Of a DNA stretch of 60,504 nt, positions 26,583 to 36,893 are shown in pieces. Position 1 is the first letter of the stretch. Every line of letters starts with the position of its first letter. The translations under genes were made by a program, and so were the position numbers. The notes under the pieces were generated by a model. That model did no database searches and was not told where the DNA came from. It was given only the letters and a program-made list of their open reading frames with translations. Source of the DNA: Clostridia bacterium (GTDB lineage Bacteria; Bacillota; Thermoanaerobacteria; Thermoanaerobacterales; Thermoanaerobacteraceae); contig DULG01000024.1 of assembly GCA_012840485.1 (NCBI GenBank), positions 1 to 60,504 on the forward strand, given 5' to 3'.

Positions 26583-27097
26583 AATTTACTTTTTCTGAAA
26601 AAGCTTACTTTATTTTCATTAACATATTTATTAAAGGAAACTACGTACTTATATACAAAAACAACAATCATGGAATTATAAACAGCTTGTATCATAGCGA
26701 TATCCATAAAATCTTTCACGAAATTAAATTGATATTTCATTAAAACCATTGAAAACATCGCAATAAGATTATAAAGGAGGGTTCCTAAAAAAATAAAGAC
26801 AAAAGCCACAAAAGAACTTTCCCTAAAAATACTTTTACTCAACAATCCTGTAATATAGCTGACAATCAGCAGAGAAAAAGTAGTAACCCCTAAAGCATTA
26901 TTGAAGAGAATATCTTGAATAAGTCCCGCAAAAAGACTTAAATAAATTGCTTCCCAAGCGCCATTTAGAAGTGAAAAACTCATGACCAATATAAAAACAG
27001 CATCTGGCTTAACTCCAAAAATATCTATAAATTTAAACAAAGTGGATTGCAAAACAATTAACAAAATAATTAATAAATACTTATATATTTTTCTCAT
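26579..27097 (-). CDS. mreD: Rod shape-determining protein MreD
   Basis: A 172-residue polytopic membrane protein with about five hydrophobic segments, including FGVKPDAVFILVMSFSLLNG. MreD links MreC to the elongation machinery. Identity rests on family-like pattern plus position between mreC and the PBP2 gene. Confidence 0.92.
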   Translation of the reverse strand: MRKIYKYLLIILLIVLQSTLFKFIDIFGVKPDAVFILVMSFSLLNGAWEAIYLSLFAGLIQDILFNNALGVTTFSLLIVSYITGLLSKSIFRESSFVAFVFIFLGTLLYNLIAMFSMVLMKYQFNFVKDFMDIAMIQAVYNSMIVVFVYKYVVSFNKYVNENKVSFFRKSKF

Positions 27098-27103
27098 TTT
27101 GAC

Positions 27104-27934
27104 CTACTTCCCTGTATTTATTCTATTTGTAACCACAAAAACGTACTCTAAACGTTCAAAATCTGCAGCTGGTTCTATTACAGCTTGCTTTAACAGTGAA
27201 CCTGGTTCCCGCACCACTTTTGAAACTTTTCCTATTATTAATCCTTTTGGAAATTTGCTCATATCGGAGGTAGTGATTATATCCCCCTCAATTAGCTCTG
27301 CATCCAAAGGAAGGTATATCATGATAAGACCACCATTTAAATCTCCTCTTACTACTCCATTATCTCGAGTCCTAACATCTACAGCACTTACCGAACTATC
27401 CTTATCGATAAGAGACAATACTTTTGCCCAAGTATCTCCTACCTGAGTAACCTGTCCCACCATATTGCCTTTTTCATCCAAAATTGCCATACCAGGTTTT
27501 ATACCCTCATTTTTGCCCTTGTCAATAGTAAAAGTGTTAAACCAGTTTCCCGGATTTTTGCCTGTAATAGTTGCAAGTTTTAAATCTAGTTCCATATTTT
27601 CTGTCTTAAAATTCAAAGCTTCTCTAAGCCTTTTATTCTCATTTAACAGCTCTTGTAATTGAATATTTTCTTTTTTTAGCCTTTCAACCTCTTTTTGAAG
27701 CTTTTCGTTCGTAGCTCTTAAGCTGCCTATTTCCTTAATTGAAGAAAAAAAATCAGAAATTCCCCCTCCAATTTTATAAAAAAGCTTTTGCACAGGAGTA
27801 AGAATAGCACCTATTAAGGATTCGGGTTTGGTTACATATCTTTGTGTATCATAAGTATAAGCCATGGCGGCAATAAGCGCCACGGCTATCAGAACAAACA
27901 AAATAAATTGCCTATTTTTAAAAAAACGTGGCAC
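27104..27934 (-). CDS. mreC: Rod shape-determining protein MreC
   Basis: A 276-residue membrane-anchored protein (segment about 10-27), a coiled coil at about 65-108 and a beta-rich periplasm-facing domain (about 115-270, GKNEGIKPGMAILDEKGNMV). MreC is a scaffold for PBP2. It starts at GTG 27934 behind GAGGTGTATTATA and follows mreB by 13 bases. Confidence 0.95.
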   Translation of the reverse strand: MPRFFKNRQFILFVLIAVALIAAMAYTYDTQRYVTKPESLIGAILTPVQKLFYKIGGGISDFFSSIKEIGSLRATNEKLQKEVERLKKENIQLQELLNENKRLREALNFKTENMELDLKLATITGKNPGNWFNTFTIDKGKNEGIKPGMAILDEKGNMVGQVTQVGDTWAKVLSLIDKDSSVSAVDVRTRDNGVVRGDLNGGLIMIYLPLDAELIEGDIITTSDMSKFPKGLIIGKVSKVVREPGSLLKQAVIEPAADFERLEYVFVVTNRINTGK

Positions 27935-27947
27935 TATAATACACCTC

Positions 27948-28988
<1,041 letters not shown>

Positions 28989-29669
28989 TTATTCAAAATC
29001 ATGATACCCCTTTTCTTTGAGACTTATACCTCTCCCATCTCCAATTATAACATGATCTAAAACTTTTATACCTAATAAATTTCCCGCTTCTGCTAATCTT
29101 TTTGTAACTTCTATGTCTTCCCTGCTAGGAGTAGGGTCTCCACTTGGGTGGTTATGAACAAGAATTATAGAAGAGGAAGACCTTTCAATGGCTGCTTTAA
29201 AGACTTCTCTCGGATGCACAATAGAAGTATTTAAACTCCCTATAGATATTGTCTCTATTGCAATGACTTTATTTTTCACATTTAGCATTATCACTTTAAA
29301 ATGCTCTTTTGTCAAATATCTCATTTCATCCATCATTAAATTTATTACATCTTCCGGTGAGGCTATAGTGAAATTGCTGTTGCCACTAGAAAGCATCATT
29401 CTTCGCCCTAATTCTACTGCCGCTTTTAGTTTCACTGCCTTAGCTATTCCTATTCCCCTTATACTAGCAAGTTTTTCCACACTTGAATTTACAATAAATT
29501 TAAGCCCTTTATCTTCCATTAAAAGCTTTTGAGCCAAAGTAATTGCGCTTTCTCTCCTACTTCCTGTCCCTATTATTATAGCTATCAATTCTGCATTTGA
29601 CAACACCTGAGCTCCATATCTTATAAGTCTTTCTCTAGGCCTTTCTTCATGAGGTAAGTCTTTTATCAT
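28989..29669 (-). CDS. radC: RadC/JAB domain protein
   Basis: RadC-family protein of 226 residues. An N-terminal UPF0758 helix-hairpin-helix region (ERPRERLIRYGAQVLSNAEL and SIRGIGIAKAVKLKAA) is followed by a JAB/MPN metalloprotein domain with HNHPSGDPTPSREDIEVT. The old link to DNA repair is disputed; the molecular role is unknown. ATG 29669 (MIKDLPHEERPRERL) is preferred over 29696 because GGAAGGA precedes it. It keeps its usual place between maf and mreB. Confidence 0.93.
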   Translation of the reverse strand: MIKDLPHEERPRERLIRYGAQVLSNAELIAIIIGTGSRRESAITLAQKLLMEDKGLKFIVNSSVEKLASIRGIGIAKAVKLKAAVELGRRMMLSSGNSNFTIASPEDVINLMMDEMRYLTKEHFKVIMLNVKNKVIAIETISIGSLNTSIVHPREVFKAAIERSSSSIILVHNHPSGDPTPSREDIEVTKRLAEAGNLLGIKVLDHVIIGDGRGISLKEKGYHDFE

Positions 29670-29704
29670 AATATTAGAATCCTTCCCCAACCTCATTCAT
29701 CCTT

Positions 29705-30280
29705 TCAAAGAATCTTTATGCCAAACTCCCTTTTCAAAATGTCAAAAAGCTTTGAAATTGGCAGACCTACCACATTAAAATAATCCCCTTCGATTTTTTC
29801 CACAATTAAAGCACCAAATCCTTGTATTGCATACGCCCCTGCTTTGTCGTAACATTCACCAGTATCTATATAATTAAATATTTCCTCATCTTCTAATCTT
29901 TTAATCCAAACTTTTGTCTCTTCAAAATCGCTTATATATTTAAAATCCTTAGTGCCGACCACTGTAACCCCTGTATATACAGTATGAAACCTTCCTTGCA
30001 AACTTTTTAGTATAAAATATGCTTCTTCTCTATCTTTTGGCTTTCCCAAAATTTTATCATCAATCACTACAATAGTATCAGCACCAATTACTAAAGCTTC
30101 TTCCTCTATCTTTTTAGCAACAGCCATAGCTTTGTGAAAAGATAAATCCATTACATACTTTGAAGGCTCTCTTTCATTTGAAACCTCTTCAATATCATTT
30201 TCAACAACTTCAAATTCTAAACCTAGATTCAAAAGCAACTCTCTTCTTCTGGGAGATTTAGAAGCGAGGACAACTTTCAT
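29705..30280 (-). CDS. maf: Maf-type nucleoside triphosphate pyrophosphatase
   Basis: Maf hydrolyses dTTP/UTP or modified nucleotides to monophosphates and may limit misincorporation; overexpression arrests septation in Bacillus. The 191-residue protein shows LASKSPRRRELL at the N-terminus, VIGADTIVVIDDKILGKP and GAYAIQGFGALIVEKIEGDY. GGTGAGAAA precedes the ATG. Confidence 0.95.
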   Translation of the reverse strand: MKVVLASKSPRRRELLLNLGLEFEVVENDIEEVSNEREPSKYVMDLSFHKAMAVAKKIEEEALVIGADTIVVIDDKILGKPKDREEAYFILKSLQGRFHTVYTGVTVVGTKDFKYISDFEETKVWIKRLEDEEIFNYIDTGECYDKAGAYAIQGFGALIVEKIEGDYFNVVGLPISKLFDILKREFGIKIL

Positions 30281-30288
30281 TTTCTCAC

Positions 30289-30537
30289 CTACATTTTGTA
30301 ATAGGCATATATGGCAAGAATTAATCCTACTACAGTCCCTACATTTATTTTAAAGGACAACATAAAAGAAAACTTGATAAAATTTAAGTCCAGTGTAACA
30401 GGATTGTTCATTCCTATTATTTGAGTATAAGCTAATTGTTTAAAAAAATGAGCCAGCAAATCTCCCAAAAAGCCTCCTAGAATTAGACCTACAATAAGCA
30501 AAAAAACTAGCGTCCAAGGACTTCTACCTCTTCTCAA
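30289..30537 (-). CDS. DUF4321 small membrane protein
   Basis: An 82-residue protein with two membrane segments (about 10-28 and 60-80) and LGGFLGDLLA, like DUF4321 proteins found beside maf-radC-mreB in clostridia. Function unknown. The start is placed at TTG 30537, seven bases after AAGGAG; GTG 30546 falls within that site. It heads the maf-radC-mre string. Confidence 0.75.
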   Translation of the reverse strand: MRRGRSPWTLVFLLIVGLILGGFLGDLLAHFFKQLAYTQIIGMNNPVTLDLNFIKFSFMLSFKINVGTVVGLILAIYAYYKM

Positions 30538-30628
30538 TTTTTTCACTCCTTAAATTATATTGCTCTTTTCGCCTTCACTCTTTTTATTATATCACAAATT
30601 ATATACATTTCTATAACTAACTTTAAAA

Positions 30629-30669
30629 TAAAAAAATGGCAAAGCTTCCAATAGGATATTGGAAGCTTT
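30629..30669 (-). terminator. Terminator of the hydrogenase operon
   Basis: A perfect 13-bp stem (AAAGCTTCCAATA/TATTGGAAGCTTT) with a three-base loop, then GCCATTTTTTTATTT on the minus strand, 15 bases after hydA. Confidence 0.88.
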
Positions 30670-30683
30670 ACTCTCAATTAAAT

Positions 30684-32429
30684 TTACTTTACCAAAGGAT
30701 ACAATTCTTTCTTTGAATAATGGGTGTGCAATAGATGATGGGACTTTTCACTCAAAGGATGTTCCAAAAATTCCTCATAAAGTTTTTGTATTGCAAGATT
30801 TTCATGGGACTTCCTTATAGGCAAGTTTTTGTCTATCTCATAGATAGCTTTTGCTCTTAGTTGCTTTACCTTCTCCATCTCATTAGGATTGTGAATTGGT
30901 TGACCTCCTCCCATGATACAACCACCTGGACAACCCATCACCTCTATGAAGTGATACTCTACCTCACCAGCTTTTACTTTATCTAGAAGCTTCTTTGCAT
31001 TTCCTGTACCATTTGCTATAGCAATCTTTATATCCATTTCATCGATTCTTATAGTAGCTTCTCTTACCCCTTCTAAGCCTCTTACTTCTTCAAAATCTAT
31101 TTTGCCAATATCTCTTCCTTCCACAATCTCAGCAACAGTCCTCAAAGCTGCCTCCATGACTCCTCCTGTAGCTCCAAAGATAGCACCTGCACCAGTAGAC
31201 ATTCCAAGAGGCTCGTCAAATTCTTCATCAGGAAGATTTACAAAGTCAATGCCCATTTCTTTTATCATTCTAGCTAATTCTCTAGTGGTAAGGACAGCAT
31301 CCACATCTTTCATGCCATCCCGTATCATCTCTTCTCTTTCAATCTCCAACTTTTTAGCTGTACAAGGCATGATAGATACTACATATATATCCTCTGGATT
31401 AAGTCCCTTCTTTTCTGCAAAATAACTCTTTACTAACGCTCCCATCATCATATGGGGAGACTTACAAGTTGAAAGATTGTCTATAAATTCTGGATAATAC
31501 TTTTCACAAAAAGCTATCCATCCAGGACTGCAGGAAGTTATCATAGGAAGTTTTCCGCCATTTTTTATCCTTCCAAGAAGCTCAGAACCTTCTTCCATTA
31601 TAGTTAAATCTGCAGCAAAATTTGTATCAAATACTGCATCAAACCCCATTCTCCTTAACGCAGCCGCCATTTTCCCTGTGACAATACTTCCTATGGGCAT
31701 GCCAAACTCTTCGCCTAAAGCTACTCTTACAGCCGGTGCTGTTTGTGCCACCACGTATTTTTTCTCGTCCACTAAAGCTTCGTAAACTCTTTTTGTATGG
31801 TCCTTTTCATATATAGCTCCTACAGGACATACCATTATGCACTGACCACAGCTTATACAAGGTGAATCTTTTAAACTTCTCCCAAAAGAAGGTGCCACCA
31901 TTGTTTTAAAGCCTCTATTTACCATTCCAATTGCAAATACATTTTGAACCTCAGAGCATACAGCTACACATCTTCTGCATAATACACACTTATTAGGGTC
32001 CCTCACAACAGCAGGTGAACCGTCATCTATAGGACATTTTATATTTTCTCCTTCAAATCTTATCTCGTCTACTCCCAATCTTTTAGAGAGAGATTGAAGC
32101 TCACAGTTGGTATTTCTAACACAAGTCAAACAACTTCTATCGTGGTTTGAAAGTATAAGCTCAAGATTTAATTTCCGCGCTTCTCTAACTTTAGGTGTAT
32201 TTGTATACACTTTCATACCATCAAATACAGGATAAGTGCAGGAAGTTTGTAAATTTCTTACTCCTTCTATTTCAACCAAGCATATTCTACAAGCACCAAT
32301 TTGGTTAATCTCTTTTAAATAGCACAAAGTAGGAATGTCAATACCTGCTTCTTTTGCCGCTTCCAGCACTGTATAATGGGAAGGTACTTCTACAGTGATG
32401 CCATCTATAGTAACCCGAACTTTGTCCAT
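30684..32429 (-). CDS. hydA: [FeFe] hydrogenase catalytic subunit
   Basis: The H2-forming subunit of an NAD(P)-linked, probably electron-bifurcating hydrogenase. Domains in order: [2Fe-2S] (about 1-80, GACRICLVE), His-Cys cluster (HDRSCLTCVRNTNC), two [4Fe-4S] (CVLCRRCVAVC and CISCGQCIMVCP), then the H-cluster domain with TSCSPGW, MPCTAKK and EVMGCPGGCIMGGG. The first loop reads TSCSP rather than the common TSCCP. The 581-residue length lacks the C-terminal [2Fe-2S] extension of Thermotoga HydA. Together with the next four upstream genes it matches the tetrameric hydrogenase described in Caldanaerobacter tengcongensis. Last gene of the operon. Confidence 0.93.
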   Translation of the reverse strand: MDKVRVTIDGITVEVPSHYTVLEAAKEAGIDIPTLCYLKEINQIGACRICLVEIEGVRNLQTSCTYPVFDGMKVYTNTPKVREARKLNLELILSNHDRSCLTCVRNTNCELQSLSKRLGVDEIRFEGENIKCPIDDGSPAVVRDPNKCVLCRRCVAVCSEVQNVFAIGMVNRGFKTMVAPSFGRSLKDSPCISCGQCIMVCPVGAIYEKDHTKRVYEALVDEKKYVVAQTAPAVRVALGEEFGMPIGSIVTGKMAAALRRMGFDAVFDTNFAADLTIMEEGSELLGRIKNGGKLPMITSCSPGWIAFCEKYYPEFIDNLSTCKSPHMMMGALVKSYFAEKKGLNPEDIYVVSIMPCTAKKLEIEREEMIRDGMKDVDAVLTTRELARMIKEMGIDFVNLPDEEFDEPLGMSTGAGAIFGATGGVMEAALRTVAEIVEGRDIGKIDFEEVRGLEGVREATIRIDEMDIKIAIANGTGNAKKLLDKVKAGEVEYHFIEVMGCPGGCIMGGGQPIHNPNEMEKVKQLRAKAIYEIDKNLPIRKSHENLAIQKLYEEFLEHPLSEKSHHLLHTHYSKKELYPLVK

Positions 32430-32450
32430 CTTTTTACACTCCTTCCTCCA

Positions 32451-34241
32451 TTATTTTTTGTATATTGCACCAAATGGACATTTTTCAATACAAGTACCAC
32501 ACTTAATGCATATGTCTTGGTCAATTACATAAGGTGTCTTTGGCTTACCAGAAATCGCATTTACAGGACAATTCTTAGCACAAATTCCACAAGCCTTACA
32601 TTTCTCTGGATCTATATAGAATCTTAATAAGGCTTGACATACACCAGCCGGGCATCTTTTCTCTTTTATATGCGCCTCGTATTCATCTCTGAAATATCTA
32701 ATTGTAGATAAAACCGGATTTGGTGCTGTCTGCCCAAGTCCACATAAAGCTGTAGCCTTAATAGTTTTTGCAAGTTTTTCTAATTTTTCAATGTCTCCTT
32801 CTTCTCCTTTTCCAGAAGTTATCTTATCTAAAATCTCTAACATCCTTTTTGTACCAATTCTGCAGGGTGCACACTTCCCACAAGATTCGTCAACTGTAAA
32901 TTCGAGGAAGAATTTTGCCATATTAACCATACATGTATCTTCATCCATCACAATAAGTCCACCTGAACCCATCATAGAACCTATATTTATCAAAGAATCA
33001 TAGTCAATTGGAATATCTAAGTGCTCTGCAGGAATACATCCGCCGGAAGGGCCTCCTGTTTGAGCAGCTTTAAATTTCTTCCCGTTGGGTATTCCTCCAC
33101 CTATTTCATATATAATTTCTCTTAAAGTAGTGCCCATTGGCACTTCGATTAATCCTGTATTGTTTACTTTGCCAGTCAATGCAAAAACCTTTGTTCCCTT
33201 TGACTTTTCTGTTCCAATGCTTGAAAACCATTCAGCACCATTTAAGATAATCGGTGGAATATTAGCAAATGTCTCTACGTTATTTATAATCGTTGGTTTA
33301 TCCCACACACCTTTTACAGCAGGGAATGGTGGTCTTGGTCTTGGTTCTCCTCTTCTTCCCATTACTGAATTTAAAAGTGCAGTCTCTTCTCCACAGACAA
33401 AAGCACCTGCACCTAATCTTATCTCAATGTCAAAATCAAAACCTGTCCCAAATATGTTTTTTCCTAAAAGACCATATTCTCTAGCCTGTTCAATAGCAAT
33501 TTTAAGCCTTTTTACTGCCAAAGGATATTCTGCTCTTACGTAAATATAGCCGTGGTTTGCTCCAATTGCATATCCTGCTATCTCCATTGCTTCTAAAACG
33601 CTGTGGGGGTCACCTTCTAATATACTTCTATCCATGAAAGCACCAGGGTCGCCTTCATCAGCATTGCACACCACATATTTAGGAGTTTCTTTTTGTTTGT
33701 AGGCAAACTCCCATTTTACTCCTGTTGGGAATCCTCCACCGCCTCTACCTCTTAATCCAGACTTTTTCACTTCTTCAATTACTTCTTCAGGAGTCATCTG
33801 TGTGAGGACTTTTGCTAAAGCTTTATAACCATCAAAAGCAATTGCCTCTCTTATATCCTCAGGATTTATAATACCGCAATTTCTAAGTGCAATTCTTCTT
33901 TGCTTTCTAAAGAAAGGAGTTTCCTCTAACGGTTTTATAGCTTTTTCTTCTATACTCTCCCCATAAACGTATTTCTTAACAGGTCTTCCCTTTAATAGGT
34001 GCTCTTCCACAATTTCAGGCACATATTCAGGTTTGACTCTGCTATAAAAGATCCCTTCCGGATATACTACAACAACCGGTCCTAATTCACAAAGTCCAAA
34101 ACACCCCGTTCTAACAACCAATACTTCCTTATTCAAACCTGCTTTTTTGATTTCTTCAGTAAAGCGTTCTGCTACTTTGTCAGAATCAGAAGAAGTACAT
34201 CCAGTCCCACCGCATACCATTATGTGTGACCTATACAGCAT
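32451..34241 (-). CDS. hydB: NuoF-like flavin subunit of the hydrogenase
   Basis: This 596-residue subunit binds FMN and NAD(P) and passes electrons to HydA. A thioredoxin-fold [2Fe-2S] domain (about 1-100, [12 protein letters not shown] and [12 protein letters not shown]) is followed by the NuoF core with [19 protein letters not shown] and [16 protein letters not shown]-like sequence ([12 protein letters not shown]), the [14 protein letters not shown] cluster motif, and two C-terminal [4Fe-4S] motifs ([24 protein letters not shown]). GAGGAGGAG precedes the ATG. Confidence 0.94.
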   Translation of the reverse strand: MLYRSHIMVCGGTGCTSSDSDKVAERFTEEIKKAGLNKEVLVVRTGCFGLCELGPVVVVYPEGIFYSRVKPEYVPEIVEEHLLKGRPVKKYVYGESIEEKAIKPLEETPFFRKQRRIALRNCGIINPEDIREAIAFDGYKALAKVLTQMTPEEVIEEVKKSGLRGRGGGGFPTGVKWEFAYKQKETPKYVVCNADEGDPGAFMDRSILEGDPHSVLEAMEIAGYAIGANHGYIYVRAEYPLAVKRLKIAIEQAREYGLLGKNIFGTGFDFDIEIRLGAGAFVCGEETALLNSVMGRRGEPRPRPPFPAVKGVWDKPTIINNVETFANIPPIILNGAEWFSSIGTEKSKGTKVFALTGKVNNTGLIEVPMGTTLREIIYEIGGGIPNGKKFKAAQTGGPSGGCIPAEHLDIPIDYDSLINIGSMMGSGGLIVMDEDTCMVNMAKFFLEFTVDESCGKCAPCRIGTKRMLEILDKITSGKGEEGDIEKLEKLAKTIKATALCGLGQTAPNPVLSTIRYFRDEYEAHIKEKRCPAGVCQALLRFYIDPEKCKACGICAKNCPVNAISGKPKTPYVIDQDICIKCGTCIEKCPFGAIYKK

Positions 34242-34256
34242 TTTATTCTCCTCCTC

Positions 34257-34622
34257 TTATTCGTAATTTTCAATAGTCCATTCTCTGATTGGATGACCAT
34301 TTATAACATGCTCAACAACTATTTGCCTTGCCTTTTTTTCATCAACTTTTACATAGGTAACTTTCTCTTGACCAGGAACATATACGTCCACAATAGGCTC
34401 CAATTTGCACATGCCTATACAACCAGTCTCTGTGACAATCACATCAGTGACATTTCTCTTGCTTAATTCATCCAATATCGCCATCATGACAGGCCTAGCT
34501 CCTGCTGCAATACCACAGGTTGCCATTCCTACAGCTATTCTTATGCCGGTCCTATCTTTTCTCAAATTTATTTTTTCTAAAGTCTCTTTCCTGATTCTTT
34601 CCAACTCCTCTATAGATTTCAT
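34257..34622 (-). CDS. HndB-like thioredoxin-fold ferredoxin subunit
   Basis: This 121-residue protein resembles HndB of the Desulfovibrio NADP-reducing hydrogenase and the fourth subunit of tetrameric clostridial hydrogenases. The pattern is MATCGIAAGARPV followed by ETGCIGMCKLEPIVDVY. Only three Cys are in the cluster region (one, then GCIGMC), whereas a plant-type thioredoxin-like [2Fe-2S] site needs four, so cluster binding is doubtful. ATG 34622 has GGAGGTGTGAAA before it. It lies between the ATPase gene and hydB. Confidence 0.82.
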   Translation of the reverse strand: MKSIEELERIRKETLEKINLRKDRTGIRIAVGMATCGIAAGARPVMMAILDELSKRNVTDVIVTETGCIGMCKLEPIVDVYVPGQEKVTYVKVDEKKARQIVVEHVINGHPIREWTIENYE

Positions 34623-34624
34623 TT

Positions 34625-35158
34625 TCACACCTCCATATTCTCTTTTACATATTCCCTTATCCAATTTAGTACACTTATTTCATTCAAACTGACTTCTTTC
34701 AATACTTTTCTAAATTGTTTTGTATCAAACAAAAACTCATACTCATCTTTTTTGAACCTATACACTATATCTATTTCCGGATCAGACAATATTAAAGAAA
34801 CAATTGTCGATGACATATCTCCTATAGGAATGAGGTCTATGCTTGAAAGCTTAAAAGTCCCTCTTATTTTTGTCCCTTTTCCTTCTTCAGAAAAAATTTC
34901 AAACTTTCCTCCGCACTGTTCAACTAATTCCTTAAAAAAAGGAATTCCAAGCCCTACTTTTCTCTCTTTTCTTGTAGTTACAAAAGGATCTACAACTTTT
35001 TTTAATAATTCCTCATTCATACCACATCCATCATCTTCAATACACACTTTAAGCATATCTTTTGAAGTATCTATATTTATTTCAATATAAATATTCTTTG
35101 CTTCTGCTCTTATGCTGTTTTGCGCTAAATCCAATATATAAAGGGCTAATTCTTTCAT
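34625..35158 (-). CDS. GHKL ATPase domain protein in the hydrogenase operon
   Basis: A 177-residue histidine-kinase-like ATPase without sensor or phosphoacceptor domains. The N box is in ILDLAQNSIRAEA, the G1 box is EDDGCGMN, and the G2 region is KVGLGIPFFKELVEQCGG. The C-terminal 60 residues are of unknown fold. Similar genes sit in hydrogenase operons of many clostridia, between the NuoE-like and HndB-like genes. It may regulate the enzyme or act like an anti-sigma kinase; the target is unknown. ATG 35158 is chosen (MKELALYILDL); a TTG at 35179 is an alternative. Confidence 0.78.
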   Translation of the reverse strand: MKELALYILDLAQNSIRAEAKNIYIEINIDTSKDMLKVCIEDDGCGMNEELLKKVVDPFVTTRKERKVGLGIPFFKELVEQCGGKFEIFSEEGKGTKIRGTFKLSSIDLIPIGDMSSTIVSLILSDPEIDIVYRFKKDEYEFLFDTKQFRKVLKEVSLNEISVLNWIREYVKENMEV

Positions 35159-35171
35159 AGCACTCAAACTC

Positions 35172-35681
35172 TCATTCAAACTTGCTCAATATCTCATCCA
35201 CATCATCAGGAGTCAATCTTCCAAAAACTTCACCATTTATCATCATAACTGGTGCCAACCCACAAGCTCCCAAGCATCTTGTTGGCTCCAAAGAAAACTT
35301 CCCATCAGGAGTTGCCTCTCCTACTTGAATTCCTAATTTTTCTTTAATCTTTTCAAGAACCATAGCAGCCCCTTTTACATAGCAAGCAGTTCCCATACAC
35401 AGATTAATTTTATACTTGCCAGACGGTTTTAAAGTAAATCTCGAATAAAATGTAGCAATTCCAAAAACTTCCGTCAAAGGTACATTCATTTCTTTTGAAA
35501 TATAAAGTTGAACTTCAATAGGAAGATAGCCAAAAATCTCTTGTGCTTGGTTCATGACTGCAATCAAGGAACCTGGCATGCTTTTAAGGTCTTCCAATGC
35601 CTTTTTAAATTTCTCTACTTTTTCTTTTCCAAACTTCTCTATTAATTTTTCCTCCCCTGATTTTTCCATAACTGTTGCCAT
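35172..35681 (-). CDS. hydC: NuoE-like [2Fe-2S] subunit of the hydrogenase
   Basis: A 169-residue NuoE (24 kDa) subunit with the [2Fe-2S] ligands in NLCMGTACYVKGA and TRCLGACGLAPVMMINGE, and VFGIATFYSRFTLKP. It relays electrons between the flavin subunit and ferredoxin-type clusters. ATG 35681 follows AAGGAGGGAAAGAA. First gene of the hydrogenase operon, behind a promoter with a Rex-type operator. Confidence 0.94.
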   Translation of the reverse strand: MATVMEKSGEEKLIEKFGKEKVEKFKKALEDLKSMPGSLIAVMNQAQEIFGYLPIEVQLYISKEMNVPLTEVFGIATFYSRFTLKPSGKYKINLCMGTACYVKGAAMVLEKIKEKLGIQVGEATPDGKFSLEPTRCLGACGLAPVMMINGEVFGRLTPDDVDEILSKFE

Positions 35682-35754
35682 TTCTTTCCCTCCTTGAAAC
35701 AAAAATTTCAGCTTTTCCTTTTTTTATAAAGTTTTTATTCAATTGTTCGTTAAT

Positions 35755-35786
35755 ATTATATCATAACTTTATTAAACTTTTAACAA
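35755..35786 (-). promoter_or_regulatory. Hydrogenase operon promoter with Rex-type operator
   Basis: On the minus strand the 18-mer TTGTTAAAAGTTTAATAA at 35769-35786 matches the Rex consensus TTGTTAA-N4-TTAACAA with one mismatch. TATAAT lies at 35755-35760, so the operator covers the -35 region. Rex leaves such sites when NADH is high, which would switch the H2-forming enzyme on. Binding is inferred. Confidence 0.7.
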
Positions 35787-35814
35787 CTTTTTATAAAAAA
35801 TTTTTATTTTCTGA

Positions 35815-35840
35815 TAATCTCAACTAATTTAGTGGGATTA
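35815..35840. repeat. Inverted repeat after the PHP gene
   Basis: TAATCTCA pairs with TGGGATTA (one G-T), extended by ACTAA/TTAGT with a bulge. It lies just downstream of the PHP gene stop on the minus strand. The nearest T-run is about ten bases on, so it is a weak terminator at best. Confidence 0.35.
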
Positions 35841-35846
35841 CAAAAT

Positions 35847-36551
35847 TTAATAACCACAAAGCCAATCTACAACGCTTTTTAATGTAGACTTACAAGGTAG
35901 AAATTCTTCTCTTTCAGAAATATACCCTAAATCGTGTGCATCAGAAGATTTCACAATTCTGTATCTTCTATATTCAGGATATGACTTCAAAAAAATTTCC
36001 GTTCTAATAGCTTTAGACAATTCTATTGTCTTTAAATTTTTTATATCAGGAATAAATCCAAGATTTGAAATAACGCTATAAGACCCCCGATCCAGATGGG
36101 CTAGGACTGCCGCTCCTTTCCCCTCCATTTGATCAAATACTTCTTCAACAGTAAAATTAGTAGAAGCTAACAAAGAATAGTCTACTTCTGTTATGACATT
36201 GTCTTCCTCATTCATTACCAGTTGATTTCCAAAGATTGTACTTTGATTTTTAATTTTTATCATATTTTTGTCAATAAATTCACTAAATTTTATACACTCC
36301 TCCACTGAATAAAAATAACAGAGTATGTGAACCTCTTCTTTTGTCTGCACTTCTATACCTGGGACCACTATTAATCCTTTTTTTGTGCCAAGATTATATA
36401 CAACCTCCACATTTTTTGCGCTGTTGTGGTCTGTTATTCCAATTACGTCAAGCCCTTTTAGTATTGCTATATTAACGATATTATTAGGAGTCATATCATC
36501 GGAAGCACAAGGAGACAAAGCTGTATGAATGTGCAAGTCATAGTAAAGCAT
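35847..36551 (-). CDS. PHP domain phosphoesterase-like protein
   Basis: A 234-residue PHP-fold metal hydrolase with YYDLHIHTALSPCASDD, GITDHNSAKN, VPGIEVQTKEEVHIL and SSDAHDLGYI, covering the expected His/Asp/Glu metal ligands. Relatives act on phosphoester substrates such as nucleotides. It ends the HydS-like module and overlaps the DRTGG gene upstream (TAATG). In Thermotoga a PHP gene also accompanies the sensory hydrogenase gene, from memory. Substrate unknown. Confidence 0.82.
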   Translation of the reverse strand: MLYYDLHIHTALSPCASDDMTPNNIVNIAILKGLDVIGITDHNSAKNVEVVYNLGTKKGLIVVPGIEVQTKEEVHILCYFYSVEECIKFSEFIDKNMIKIKNQSTIFGNQLVMNEEDNVITEVDYSLLASTNFTVEEVFDQMEGKGAAVLAHLDRGSYSVISNLGFIPDIKNLKTIELSKAIRTEIFLKSYPEYRRYRIVKSSDAHDLGYISEREEFLPCKSTLKSVVDWLCGY

Positions 36552-36886
36552 TACTTCATCATCTCGTATAATATTATTGCTGCTTCATAGGAAGTGCCTG
36601 AAAAACTTAATACAGAAATACCTTCTTCATCAGCCCTCTTTTTTGCATCTTCATACAACTTAGCATTTTCAGGTATAATCACACAGCTAAGCTCAGCAAG
36701 TAAAGCCACTGCCACAATATTTATATGAGTCTGAATTGTTATCCAGGCATTTTTTGCCTTGGCGTGGGCCATAACCCAGCTTAAAAGGTCACAAATGTAT
36801 ACTCCTTCAATTTCTTTTTCAATCCCCTTCTCGCCTGCAAGTAATACAAAGCCTTTATCAAGAAGGTCTTTTACTTTTACAGCCAT
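36551..36886 (-). CDS. DRTGG domain protein (first copy)
   Basis: A 111-residue protein made of a single DRTGG-type domain (MAVKVKDLLDKGFVLLAGEK, then YICDLLSWVMAHAKAKNAWI and AELSCVIIPENAKLYEDA). Such domains occur in regulatory proteins and phosphotransacetylases; the ligand is unknown. ATG 36886 follows AGGAGTGAAAAGTTA. A second DRTGG gene lies at 38616-38984, on the other side of the HydS-like gene. Confidence 0.75.
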   Translation of the reverse strand: MAVKVKDLLDKGFVLLAGEKGIEKEIEGVYICDLLSWVMAHAKAKNAWITIQTHINIVAVALLAELSCVIIPENAKLYEDAKKRADEEGISVLSFSGTSYEAAIILYEMMK

Positions 36887-36893
36887 TAACTTT

